NCBI GenBank assembly: GCA_964383675.1
Contig: CAYLHX010000005.1
Span: 1 to 56,159 of the forward strand
Length of the DNA: 56,159 nt
From: CAYLHX01 sp964383675
GTDB lineage: Bacteria > Patescibacteriota > Gracilibacteria > UBA1369 > LOWO2-01-FULL-3
Reading direction: 5' to 3'
The stretch's first letter is position 1. The number at the start of each line of letters is the position of its first letter. Made by a program: the position numbers and the translations under genes. Below, piece after piece: positions 16,444-23,700 of this stretch. A model generated the notes under the pieces. That model saw only the letters and a program-made list of their open reading frames with translations. It did not search any database and was not told the DNA's origin.

Positions 16444-16779
16444 TTATTTTTTCTTAGTAGTAGATGATTCTTTATCGATAGCTTCACCGCTCTTTTTGGA
16501 GATTCTAATCTTTTTACCATTTTCCAACTTCTTATAACCGATTCTGGTTGGTTTTTGAGTTTGAGGGCAAACCAGCATTACGTTTGAAGCGTCAAGCGGT
16601 GCCTCGAACTGGATCTTTTCTCCGGCTCTTTCGGTGGTTTTCTTAATATGCTTGGTTCTCATGTTGATCTTTTCAACCACAATTTTATTGTGTTTGCTCA
16701 TGATCTTCATGACCTTACCCTTTTTACCTTTGTCTTTGCCTGCGATAACAACAACTTCGTCGTTTACTTTTAATTTCAT
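16444..16779 (-). CDS. rplX: 50S ribosomal protein L24 (uL24)
   Basis: 111 residues starting with a KOW motif (VNDEVVVIAGKDKGKKGKVM), then KHNKIVVEKINMRTKHIK and the conserved NVMLVCPQTQKPTRIGYK. L24 is an initiator protein for 50S assembly. It has a short basic Ser/Lys-rich C-terminal tail. It is 2 bases after rplN. Confidence 0.97.
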   Translation of the reverse strand: MKLKVNDEVVVIAGKDKGKKGKVMKIMSKHNKIVVEKINMRTKHIKKTTERAGEKIQFEAPLDASNVMLVCPQTQKPTRIGYKKLENGKKIRISKKSGEAIDKESSTTKKK

Positions 16780-16781
16780 GA

Positions 16782-17150
16782 TTATAGTACTTCAGGTGCT
16801 AAAGAAATAATTTTTTGGTAACCTTTTTCACGCAACTCTCTGGCCACAGGTCCGAATACACGTGTTCCTTTTGGCTGCTTATCTTTGTCGATAATCACAA
16901 CCGCGTTCTCGTCGAATTTAATACTTGAACCGTCTTTGCGGTTAAACTCTTTCACTTGTCTTACAACTACCGCTCTTTGTACGGATTTCTTCTTAACAAC
17001 TCCTTTCGGGCTGGCCTCTTTAACCGATACAACAATGATGTCACCAATTCTGGCATAACGTCTTTTACTTCCGCCAAGAACTTTGATACATTCCACGGCT
17101 TTTGCGCCGGTGTTGTCCGCTACTTTTAATCTGGTTTCTGGTTGAATCAT
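16782..17150 (-). CDS. rplN: 50S ribosomal protein L14 (uL14)
   Basis: 122 residues, the normal L14 length, beginning MIQPETRLKVADNTGAKAVE and containing the signature GDIIVVSVKEASPKGVVKK and the ending PVARELREKGYQKIISLAPEVL. L14 forms an intersubunit bridge and contacts L19. It is 2 bases after rpsQ. Confidence 0.98.
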   Translation of the reverse strand: MIQPETRLKVADNTGAKAVECIKVLGGSKRRYARIGDIIVVSVKEASPKGVVKKKSVQRAVVVRQVKEFNRKDGSSIKFDENAVVIIDKDKQPKGTRVFGPVARELREKGYQKIISLAPEVL

Positions 17151-17152
17151 AT

Positions 17153-17401
17153 TTAGCTTTCTTTAGTTTCTTTGATTGGTTTTATAATTGTCCATCTTTT
17201 TAGTTTGCTCAGAGGTCTGGTTTCATAGATTCTCACCTCATCTCCGACTTCAAACTTTTGATTCTCAGGATTATCAACATGGTATTTGCTAGAAGTTCTG
17301 AATCTCTTCTTATATTTAGGGTGGCTCTTATAAGAGTGAACAGTCACCACTAAGGTTTTCTCTTGCTTGTTGCTGGTTACTAGTCCTTTTTTACTTCTCA
17401 T
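17153..17401 (-). CDS. rpsQ: 30S ribosomal protein S17 (uS17)
   Basis: 82 residues. The OB-fold pattern KKGLVTSNKQEKTLVVTVHS, HPKYKKRFRTSSKYHVDNP and GDEVRIYETRPLSKLKRWTI identifies S17, which binds 16S rRNA early in assembly. It follows rpmC by 27 bases and precedes rplN by 2. Confidence 0.97.
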   Translation of the reverse strand: MRSKKGLVTSNKQEKTLVVTVHSYKSHPKYKKRFRTSSKYHVDNPENQKFEVGDEVRIYETRPLSKLKRWTIIKPIKETKES

Positions 17402-17428
17402 GTTTTATAGTTTTTAGATGTTTATTCG

Positions 17429-17653
17429 TTATTTTGCAAGGCTTTCTTCCGCAATGCTCAAATTTTCATCTCTGATTAGTGTCTTGATTTGCGCGATATA
17501 CTTCTTGTAAGACCCGATTAGGTGATTGCTTTTCGACTGTCCGTTGCGTACTTCGAATCTGATTTTAAACAGTTCTTTTTTGGCACCGGTCAACTCTTCA
17601 AGCAATTTTGCCATATCAAGTTTTCTAAGTTCTGTAAGTTCAAGTGTTTTCAT
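17429..17653 (-). CDS. rpmC: 50S ribosomal protein L29 (uL29)
   Basis: 74 residues, a helical hairpin with the L29 signature in ELTGAKKELFKIRFEVRNGQ and AQIKTLIRDE. L29 sits at the tunnel exit beside L23. It starts 2 bases after rplP, as in the S10 operon. Confidence 0.95.
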   Translation of the reverse strand: MKTLELTELRKLDMAKLLEELTGAKKELFKIRFEVRNGQSKSNHLIGSYKKYIAQIKTLIRDENLSIAEESLAK

Positions 17654-17655
17654 GA

Positions 17656-18075
17656 TCAGTCTTCGTTGGTATTAATAAATTTACATTTAACAGGTAGTTT
17701 GTGAGCCGCAAGTCTCATCGCTTCCCTGGCAATTTCAGGCTTAACACCTTCCATTTCAAAGATAATTCTTCCCGGCTTAACCAGAGCAACGTGATGATCG
17801 GGAGACCCTTTACCACTTCCCATCGGTACTTCTGAGGCCTTTTTTGTAACCGGCGTGTGTGGGAAAATAGTGATCCAGATCTTACCACCACGCTTAACAT
17901 ATCTGGTCATGGCACGACGTGCCGCCTCAATTTGCCTTGAAGTCACTTCTGCTGTTGATTGAGCTTTCAGTGCAAAGGTTCCAAAGCTTGGAGTTGCACC
18001 TTTGGCGGAAACTCCAGAGAACTTACCTCTGCCTCTAAATACTCGTCTGCGTTTTTCTTTTCGTGGTACTAACAT
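17656..18075 (-). CDS. rplP: 50S ribosomal protein L16 (uL16)
   Basis: 139 residues, beginning MLVPRKEKRRRVFRGRGKFSG, with SRQIEAARRAMTRYVKRGGK, WITIFPHTPVTKKASEVPMG and GSGKGSPDHHVALVKPGRI. L16 binds near the A-site tRNA and the central protuberance. It lies 14 bases after rpsC. Confidence 0.97.
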   Translation of the reverse strand: MLVPRKEKRRRVFRGRGKFSGVSAKGATPSFGTFALKAQSTAEVTSRQIEAARRAMTRYVKRGGKIWITIFPHTPVTKKASEVPMGSGKGSPDHHVALVKPGRIIFEMEGVKPEIAREAMRLAAHKLPVKCKFINTNED

Positions 18076-18089
18076 GTTCTTTTATAGTG

Positions 18090-18773
18090 TTAAGTTTGTT
18101 TAAGTTCTTCTACTTGTTGAGACAGTCTTGCCATCAAATCTTTCTTGAAGACCTCTCCCTTGTAGATCCATACCTTGATTCCAATCTTTCCGTAGGTAGT
18201 GTGCGCAGCCTTTTGAGCATAGTCGATATCGGCTCTGAAAGTGTGTAGAGGAATTTTTCCCTTGGTAAAGAATTCTCCGCGAGAAATTTCCACTCCGTTA
18301 AGTCTTCCGCCAAGGTAAACTTTTGCTCCCAGGGCTCCGGACTCCATAACTTTTTCCAGAGTAACTTTAGCCACTCTACGATAAGACATTCTTCTTTCAA
18401 CTTGTTGCGCGATACTTTCAGCAACCAGACTCGCATCCAACATCGGCTTCTTAACTTCTTTAATGTTAATGGCAAATGTTTCCTTAAATGTTTTTGACAA
18501 TGCGTCCTTTAACTTCTCGATCAATTCTCCGCCTTTTCCGATAATCATTCCGGGTTTCGAGGTGTGAATATTGATGATAACTTTTCCTTGTGTTCTCATA
18601 ATCTCAATTCTCGATACTCCACCTTCTGCTTCAAGTTTTTTGTTAATCAATTCTTCGATTGCAAGATCCTGATGAAACAGCTTTTTGTAATCTCTTTTAG
18701 AGCTATACCATTTTGAATCCCAATCGCGGGTAATTCCTATTCTAATGACTTTTGGATTTACTTTTTGACCCAT
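18090..18773 (-). CDS. rpsC: 30S ribosomal protein S3 (uS3)
   Basis: 227 residues starting MGQKVNPKVIRIGITRDWDSKW. A type II KH domain (VIINIHTSKPGMIIGKGGEL) is followed by the C-terminal domain with AYRRVAKV-like YRRVAKVTLEKVMESGALG and IDYAQKAAHTTYGKIGIKVWI. S3 lines the mRNA entry channel. Spacing (23 bases after rplV, 14 before rplP) fits the S10 operon. Confidence 0.97.
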   Translation of the reverse strand: MGQKVNPKVIRIGITRDWDSKWYSSKRDYKKLFHQDLAIEELINKKLEAEGGVSRIEIMRTQGKVIINIHTSKPGMIIGKGGELIEKLKDALSKTFKETFAINIKEVKKPMLDASLVAESIAQQVERRMSYRRVAKVTLEKVMESGALGAKVYLGGRLNGVEISRGEFFTKGKIPLHTFRADIDYAQKAAHTTYGKIGIKVWIYKGEVFKKDLMARLSQQVEELKQT

Positions 18774-18796
18774 GTAATTTGATTAACTTTAGATAA

Positions 18797-19246
18797 TTAT
18801 TTAGTAGTTTTCTTAGTTGGTTTCTTAACGGTCTTAGTTTCAGCCTTCACCTCTTCGACTTTCACTTCTTCTTTTGGCTCTTCTTTTGCTTCTGTTGCCT
18901 TTTCGGCCTTCTTAACACCTTCCTTTGCCTCAACCTTCACAGTAATGTGAGAAGTTCTCTTTAGGATGGGATGAGCCCTTCCTCTGGAGATTGGCACGCT
19001 TCTCTTATAAGTCGGTCCTTCTGTTACAATAATTTCTTTAATATATAACTCGGCAGTATTCTGTTTAAAGTTAGCCTCGGCATTGGCGGCCGCGGAAGCG
19101 ACAACTTTGCGCAGGATCTGGGCACCTTTTTTAGGTGTAAACTTTAGTATATTCAATGCGTCTTGTACATTCTTTTTTCTAACCAAGCTAGCTATAAGAT
19201 TAGCTTTTTTCGGTGAGATTCTGGTTTGTCTTAGTACTGCTTTCAT
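18797..19246 (-). CDS. rplV: 50S ribosomal protein L22 (uL22)
   Basis: 149 residues. The L22 core runs from about 1 to 105 (VLRQTRISPKKANLIASLVR, then VTEGPTYKRSVPISRGRAHP and ILKRTSHITVKV), and its long beta hairpin lines the exit tunnel. The final 45 residues are a Lys/Glu/Thr-rich tail (KEEPKEEVKVEEVKAETKT), which most L22 proteins lack. Confidence 0.96.
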   Translation of the reverse strand: MKAVLRQTRISPKKANLIASLVRKKNVQDALNILKFTPKKGAQILRKVVASAAANAEANFKQNTAELYIKEIIVTEGPTYKRSVPISRGRAHPILKRTSHITVKVEAKEGVKKAEKATEAKEEPKEEVKVEEVKAETKTVKKPTKKTTK

Positions 19247-19264
19247 AATTTAAATTAGTTTATT

Positions 19265-19537
19265 TTAACCTTTGGCCAGCTTACCTCCATGTCCTCTAAA
19301 CATCTTTGTCGGTGAGAATTCTCCCAGCTTGTGCCCAACCATGTTTTCCGTAACAAATACCGGAATGAATTGCTTACCGTTATGTACGGCCAGAGTGTGA
19401 CCAACATATTCCGGAGCAATATCCGAATTTCTGGACCAAGTCTTAACAGGTCTTTTTTGACCGGCTTCATCAAGCTTCATGATCTTTTTTAGCACTTTCG
19501 GGTCTACGTATGGTCCTTTTTTGCTACTTCTAGCCAT
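19265..19537 (-). CDS. rpsS: 30S ribosomal protein S19 (uS19)
   Basis: 90 residues: MARSSKKGPYVDPKVLKKI, KTWSRNSDIAPEYVGHTLAVHNG and the C-terminal VGHKLGEFSPTKMFRGHGGK match S19, which forms a complex with S13 in the 30S head. It lies 22 bases after rplB and 18 before rplV. Confidence 0.97.
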   Translation of the reverse strand: MARSSKKGPYVDPKVLKKIMKLDEAGQKRPVKTWSRNSDIAPEYVGHTLAVHNGKQFIPVFVTENMVGHKLGEFSPTKMFRGHGGKLAKG

Positions 19538-19559
19538 GATATTGAGTTAATATAGTTAA

Positions 19560-20393
19560 TTATTTTCTTCGACGATCTTTAATGATCATTTTGTTGGTAT
19601 ATTTTCTTCTTCTGGTCTTGAAACCAAGTGCGGGCATACCCCATGGTGTCTTCGGCGCTTTTAGACCGATGGAAGTTCCTCCTTCACCACCACCATGCGG
19701 ATGATCACAAGGATTCATAGCCTTACCTCTTACTTGCGGTCTTCTACCCATCTTCCTCATACGACCGGCCTTACCAATCTTAATATTACTGTGTTCCACG
19801 TTACTTACCGCACCAATTGTCGCATAACAGTTCTTACTTACCAGGCGAACTTCCCCCGAAGGCATTTGGATTTGCGCATGATTACCCTCCAAAGAAACAA
19901 GCTTAATCTCGGTTCCGGCGCTTTTTCCCATCTGTCCTCCTTTACCTTCGTGCAATTCCACGTTGTAGATACTGAAACCAACAGGGATATTCTTGATCAA
20001 CATGCGATTTCCAATTTTCACCTTAGCCTTTTCGGCAGTCATAATCTTATCTCCAACCTTAATTCCTTGCGGAGCCAGATGATATCTCTTTTCTCCATCT
20101 TTGTATTGAACAAGAATAATGTAAGCCGTTCTATTCGGATCGTACTCGATAGCCTTCACTGTCGCTTCGATTTTCGCCTTGTCTCTTTGATTAAAGTCGA
20201 CGATTCGATAAAGTCTCTTAACGCCACCACCCCTGTGTCTTACAGTGATCCTTCCTTGATTGTTTCTACCGGAAGTTTTCTTTATCACAGTGGTCAGACT
20301 CTTTTCAGGCTTAGTCTTGGTTATTTCTTCAAATGAAGCTACGCTCATTTGTCTCAGACTCGGTGTTGTTGGTTTAAATTTCTTTAAGGCCAT
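19560..20393 (-). CDS. rplB: 50S ribosomal protein L2 (uL2)
   Basis: 277 residues, with GRNNQGRITVRHRGGGVKRL near the N-terminus, the OB and SH3-like core, and the C-terminal signature MNPCDHPHGGGEGGTSIG, where Cys takes the place of the usual Val. L2 is needed for subunit joining and peptidyl transfer. Its ATG overlaps the rplW stop by one base (TAATG), indicating coupled translation. Confidence 0.98.
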   Translation of the reverse strand: MALKKFKPTTPSLRQMSVASFEEITKTKPEKSLTTVIKKTSGRNNQGRITVRHRGGGVKRLYRIVDFNQRDKAKIEATVKAIEYDPNRTAYIILVQYKDGEKRYHLAPQGIKVGDKIMTAEKAKVKIGNRMLIKNIPVGFSIYNVELHEGKGGQMGKSAGTEIKLVSLEGNHAQIQMPSGEVRLVSKNCYATIGAVSNVEHSNIKIGKAGRMRKMGRRPQVRGKAMNPCDHPHGGGEGGTSIGLKAPKTPWGMPALGFKTRRRKYTNKMIIKDRRRK

Positions 20394-20701
20394 TATTTTT
20401 TCTTAGATTTAGATTCGAATTTATTTGGATCGATAGTTTTTTTATCCTTCAAAGTAACAAGCGCTTTCTTCATTACAGGTCTCTTAACCCACTCCTTACC
20501 TCTGCGCACCATCCTACTCTTACCAGGCTGAAGCATTGTCTTTACCTCTTTAACCTCAACTCCGTAAAGCTCGCGTACAGCGTTTTTGATGTCAACTTTT
20601 GTGGCGGTTTTGGCTACCACGAAAGCATACTGTCCTCCGGACTGTTGCACGGAACCTTTCTCGGTTACGATTGGCCTGATTATTACGTCTACTTTGGTCA
20701 T
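20393..20701 (-). CDS. rplW: 50S ribosomal protein L23 (uL23)
   Basis: 102 residues. The N-terminal IIRPIVTEKGSVQQSGGQYAF and the middle VDIKNAVRELYGVEVKEVKT are typical of L23, which forms the docking site for trigger factor and SRP at the tunnel exit. It overlaps rplD by 4 bases and rplB by 1. Confidence 0.97.
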   Translation of the reverse strand: MTKVDVIIRPIVTEKGSVQQSGGQYAFVVAKTATKVDIKNAVRELYGVEVKEVKTMLQPGKSRMVRRGKEWVKRPVMKKALVTLKDKKTIDPNKFESKSKKK

Positions 20702-21324
20702 ACTTTGAATGTTTCTTTAATTTTTTCTATAGCATCCTTAAACAAAAGGACCTTCTGGTAACGTTGAAGATCCTGAATGTTCAAATAGTTTGCAAGAATA
20801 ACTTTGGCGTGAGGAATGTTCTTTACCGACAACTGTACTGTTTTGCTGGAAGCCGGAATTACAACCAGTACATCCTTTTCAATCGGCAGTTTCTTCAGCA
20901 ATGCACCAAAATCCTTAGTCTTTGGCACCTCCACCTCATAACCCTCAAGGGCAATAATCTCATTACTGCGAGCCTTGGCAGACAGGGCGGAAATAAGAGC
21001 CTTTCTTCTTTGCTTTCTCGGCATGTCTTTTTCAAAATTCCTGTTATTTCTAGGGCCAAATACAATACCACCACCACGCATATGTGGCGCACGGATAGTA
21101 CCTTGGCGAGCATTACCTGTTCCTTTTTGACGGAACGGCTTTTTACCACCACCACTAACCTCTCCACGAGTCTTAGTATGTGCGATAGCCACCCTCTTGT
21201 TAGAGAGCTGTCTAATCAAAGCCTGATGAATAAGGTCGGCATTGAATGGCGCGTCAAACATCTCCTTTGGCAGATCCAAAGTTCCGCTCTTTTCTCCGTT
21301 TTGTTTGTATAAATCTACTTTCAT
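20698..21324 (-). CDS. rplD: 50S ribosomal protein L4 (uL4)
   Basis: 208 residues, with the long tunnel loop TRGEVSGGGKKPFRQKGTGN, ARQGTIRAPHMRGGGIVFGP and RKQRRKALISALSAKA. L4 lines the exit tunnel and in E. coli also represses its own operon at the S10 leader. Here the leader ahead of rplC (21921-22010) has only a small 5-bp hairpin. The stop is TGA, overlapping the rplW start. Confidence 0.97.
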   Translation of the reverse strand: MKVDLYKQNGEKSGTLDLPKEMFDAPFNADLIHQALIRQLSNKRVAIAHTKTRGEVSGGGKKPFRQKGTGNARQGTIRAPHMRGGGIVFGPRNNRNFEKDMPRKQRRKALISALSAKARSNEIIALEGYEVEVPKTKDFGALLKKLPIEKDVLVVIPASSKTVQLSVKNIPHAKVILANYLNIQDLQRYQKVLLFKDAIEKIKETFKV

Positions 21325-21326
21325 AA

Positions 21327-21920
21327 TTATTTAATGCTTATTTCGACTAGTCCACCATTGGGGCCCGGAACGGCACCTTTTAGACCAATCAGATTTTTTT
21401 CAGGATTAATGTAGGCAACTTTCACCTTCCCAAGAGTCACTCTCGCAGAGCCCATGTGTCCAGGCAATTTCTTGCCCTTATGGACCCTACCGGGCTTAGC
21501 ACAGGCTCCGACGGAGCCGGGCTCTCGATGGTGGTGCGAACCATGACTTTCAGGTCCACGGTGAAAATTATGTCTCTTAATTACACCCTGGAAACCTTTA
21601 CCTTTTGAAGTCGCTGTAATCTTTACCATTTCCACTTCGTTCTCTTGAAATTTTATCACCGTAACTTGATCTCCTGCCTTATAATTAGCAACTTCCTCCT
21701 CAGTAATTCTAAATTCCTTTAGGAACCTGAACTGCTTAGTCTTGGTAGGCTTCTTTAATTTGGAAAATCCCAGGACTATCGCCGGATATCCGTCTTTTTC
21801 AACCGTCTTTACCTGTGATACCTCATTTGGTTCGCAGTGTACGACAGTGATCGGGATCACGCGGCCATCGTCTTGAATTAGACGAGTCATACCTATTTTT
21901 TTTCCAAGAATACCTGTCAT
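21327..21920 (-). CDS. rplC: 50S ribosomal protein L3 (uL3)
   Basis: 197 residues beginning MTGILGKKIGMTRLIQDDGR, with the GKGFQGVIKRHNF motif, the peptidyl-transferase-centre loop ESHGSHHHREPGSVGACAKP and GKKLPGHMGSARVT. L3 starts 50S assembly. It is the first gene of the main ribosomal operon here, because rpsJ, which usually precedes it, is separated by an antiporter gene and its own promoter. Confidence 0.97.
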   Translation of the reverse strand: MTGILGKKIGMTRLIQDDGRVIPITVVHCEPNEVSQVKTVEKDGYPAIVLGFSKLKKPTKTKQFRFLKEFRITEEEVANYKAGDQVTVIKFQENEVEMVKITATSKGKGFQGVIKRHNFHRGPESHGSHHHREPGSVGACAKPGRVHKGKKLPGHMGSARVTLGKVKVAYINPEKNLIGLKGAVPGPNGGLVEISIK

Positions 21921-22015
21921 AAGATGTATTGGTTAACCCCTTTTGGAGGGGACTCTGTCAAGATTTCGTGAACCCGTACAGAGATTGTTAACTTGCATCG
22001 TTAAAATGCCAATAG

Positions 22016-22044
22016 AATATACAGATGCGGTTTTGGGTAGTCAA
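22016..22044 (-). promoter_or_regulatory. Promoter of the rplC-led ribosomal operon
   Basis: TTGACT (-35), a 17-base spacer and TATATT (-10) on the minus strand, 10 bases beyond the antiporter stop. The predicted leader is about 89 bases and contains a small hairpin (CCCCT paired with AGGGG at 21936-21950) ahead of the rplC start. Confidence 0.75.
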
Positions 22045-22054
22045 TAGATTTTTT

Positions 22055-23035
22055 TCAAATAACACCAAAGGTTTTTCCGAGGAAGGCCAGGTAGAGAATC
22101 AGCATGGTGATGCCTTCCCAGGTGGAAATTTCTTTGTCCATGGTGACGAATACGTAGAGGATAGTTATGAAAAGAACTGCGGGAATGGAGAAGATGATGA
22201 ATTCCGGCGGTATGGTGACAGGTCCCACGAAGGAAGAAATGCCCATTACTCCAAAGGCGTTGAAGATGTTGGCTCCCGTTACGTTGCCGATAGTGATATC
22301 TATTTTTCCCTGACGTGCCGATTGGACGGCAACCGCCAGCTCCGGGAGGGAAGTTCCGATGGCTATCGCCGATATGGCTATTATTTCGGCTCCGATATCG
22401 AAGATTTCCGAAAGTTTTATTACCGAAGTGATGGTGAGATCGGAAGAGAAGTATAGCAAGGTGGCCGTGGCCATTAACATGAGAAAGTATTTCAGTGGCA
22501 GTGCTCTTTTGGGGATCATCTTGTGTTTGGCACCTTCCACTTTGAGCTGTGTTTGAGCTCTGCTTTCTTTTCTGGATACTTGGCGATCGGATTGACTGTT
22601 GTAAATGATGTAACTGGCCAGGGCGAATAATCCGAGGGTGCCGTCCAGATAGGTAAAGATACCGTCCAATGTGGTTAGGAAGAGGAAGATCACGCTGCAG
22701 AGCAGGATTGGAAGGTCGATTTTGATAATTTCGCGATTAACTCGAAGGTTTTTTCCTACGATTGCCGATATTGCCAATACCAAGAGAATGTTGGTAATTA
22801 TAGAGCCCAGCACGTTACCGGCTACGATTTCCGAATGACCTTGCATTACGGCGATCGCGGAGGTGAACATTTCCGGTAGCGTGGTGCCGATGGTGACGAT
22901 GATGACGCCGACGATGAAGGGCGAGATTTTGAAATGCAGCCCGATTTTTTCGGCGGCGTCGGTAAAAATCTGTGCCGATTTAAGGACTACGATTAAAGCT
23001 ATGATAAAGAGGCTGACCCATTGAAATATTTCCAT
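22055..23035 (-). CDS. Cation/calcium exchanger (CaCA family antiporter)
   Basis: 326 residues, about ten to eleven membrane helices. It has the two inverted alpha repeats of the CaCA family: GTTLPEMFTSAIAVMQG with GNVLGSIITNI, and GTSLPELAVAVQSARQG with GNVTGANIFNAFG; the acidic residues in both GT-x-LPE motifs are the ion ligands of NCX-type exchangers. A basic cytoplasmic loop (about 150-180) separates the halves. It should exchange Ca2+ or a similar cation for Na+ or H+. Its position between rpsJ and rplC is unusual. A possible promoter (TTGACC, 17 bases, TAACTT) would place the start of transcription at or next to the ATG. Confidence 0.92.
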   Translation of the reverse strand: MEIFQWVSLFIIALIVVLKSAQIFTDAAEKIGLHFKISPFIVGVIIVTIGTTLPEMFTSAIAVMQGHSEIVAGNVLGSIITNILLVLAISAIVGKNLRVNREIIKIDLPILLCSVIFLFLTTLDGIFTYLDGTLGLFALASYIIYNSQSDRQVSRKESRAQTQLKVEGAKHKMIPKRALPLKYFLMLMATATLLYFSSDLTITSVIKLSEIFDIGAEIIAISAIAIGTSLPELAVAVQSARQGKIDITIGNVTGANIFNAFGVMGISSFVGPVTIPPEFIIFSIPAVLFITILYVFVTMDKEISTWEGITMLILYLAFLGKTFGVI

Positions 23036-23041
23036 GCTGAT

Positions 23042-23070
23042 AAGTTAACATGAGCATAGATTGTGGTCAA
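23042..23070 (-). promoter_or_regulatory. Possible promoter of the antiporter gene
   Basis: TTGACC (-35), a 17-base spacer and TAACTT (-10, weak) on the minus strand. Only six bases separate the -10 element from the ATG at 23035, so a transcript from here would be leaderless. Confidence 0.4.
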
Positions 23071-23118
23071 AGCCGCTTTCTTTAGCCGTGTTGCCAGATT
23101 TGATTTTTCGGGTATGGC

Positions 23119-23442
23119 TTACTCTTCGTGTAACATCTTGATTTCGATCTGTACTCCGGCCGGTAGGCTTAGATTGGAAAGAGATTCGATGGTTTTTGGC
23201 GTAGTTTCGCGAATGTCGATTAGACGCGCGTGTGTTCTCATCTCAAACTGTTCACGAGAAGTTTTGTGAACGAATGTGGATTTGTTTACGGTGAACTTTT
23301 CAATTTTGGTAGGTAGGGGAATGGGGCCGGCAATGATCGCTCCACTACGTTCTGCGGTATCGATAATTAGCTTTGCGGTTTCATCTATCACTTTGTGGTC
23401 GAAAGATTTGATTTTGATACGAATTTTTTGCTTTGTTGCCAT
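23119..23442 (-). CDS. rpsJ: 30S ribosomal protein S10 (uS10)
   Basis: 107 residues from ATG 23442 (MATKQKIRIKIKSFDHKVID), with the conserved GPIPLPTKIEKFTVNKSTFV and REQFEMRTHARLIDI. I chose this start because S10 proteins begin just before K-I-R-I-x-L/I-K; an upstream ATG at 23505 would add 21 residues encoded by the leader hairpins. S10 belongs to the 30S head and also binds NusB in antitermination. The gene stands alone between tuf and the antiporter, with its own strong promoter and a structured leader. Confidence 0.96.
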   Translation of the reverse strand: MATKQKIRIKIKSFDHKVIDETAKLIIDTAERSGAIIAGPIPLPTKIEKFTVNKSTFVHKTSREQFEMRTHARLIDIRETTPKTIESLSNLSLPAGVQIEIKMLHEE

Positions 23443-23454
23443 TGCTGGGGGTTT

Positions 23455-23489
23455 AAAAAATACCGAGATTGAGATAGCTCGGTTTTTTC
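23455..23489 (-). terminator. Terminator-like hairpin (candidate attenuator) in the rpsJ leader
   Basis: On the minus strand ACCGAG pairs with CTCGGT around a ten-base loop, followed by A and six T residues, ending about 13 bases before the rpsJ start codon and after the rpsJ promoter. An upstream CTCGG in the leader (within TTCTCGGC, about 23529-23536) could pair with the same CCGAG arm, so an antiterminator is possible. Confidence 0.6.
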
Positions 23490-23582
23490 TGCAAATAGTT
23501 TGCAAGTTCGTATATCGAGCTGTCCCTGCCGAGAAGTTCGGCGAGTGGTTTCCTAAAATCAGAAAACCAATTTTGTGCAGTA

Positions 23583-23611
23583 TTTATAACGTTTCTTTGA
23601 TCGCTTGTCAA
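23583..23611 (-). promoter_or_regulatory. Strong promoter of rpsJ
   Basis: TTGACA (-35, perfect), a 17-base spacer and TATAAA (-10) on the minus strand, just after the tuf terminator. The predicted leader is about 134 bases, long for a single-gene transcript, and holds several hairpins. Confidence 0.85.
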
Positions 23612-23646
23612 AAGTTTTTGCGGGTTTCGGTTTTTCTTGTTACAAA

Positions 23647-23677
23647 AAAGGCCCGGACGTTTCCATCACGGGCCTTT
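23647..23677 (-). terminator. Intrinsic terminator of tuf
   Basis: AAAGGCCCG pairs with CGGGCCTTT (9 bp, 13-base loop), followed on the minus strand by further T residues, 24 bases after the tuf stop. It insulates tuf from rpsJ. Confidence 0.9.
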
Positions 23678-23700
23678 TAAAAATTTCTTTTAGGTCAAGA

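Noticed and set aside
20764..21312. A 182-codon plus-strand frame opposite rplD
   Set aside because: It is the shadow of rplD; its translation has no recognisable features. The same holds for long antisense frames opposite rpoC, rpoB, fusA and rplB.
23443..23505. An upstream ATG at 23505 for rpsJ
   Set aside because: It would add 21 residues with no S10 similarity, encoded by the leader hairpins; the ATG at 23442 matches the family.
23500..23560. A tRNA-like fold in the rpsJ leader
   Set aside because: The hairpins do not form a cloverleaf and there is no matching acceptor stem. No tRNA or rRNA gene was found in the window.
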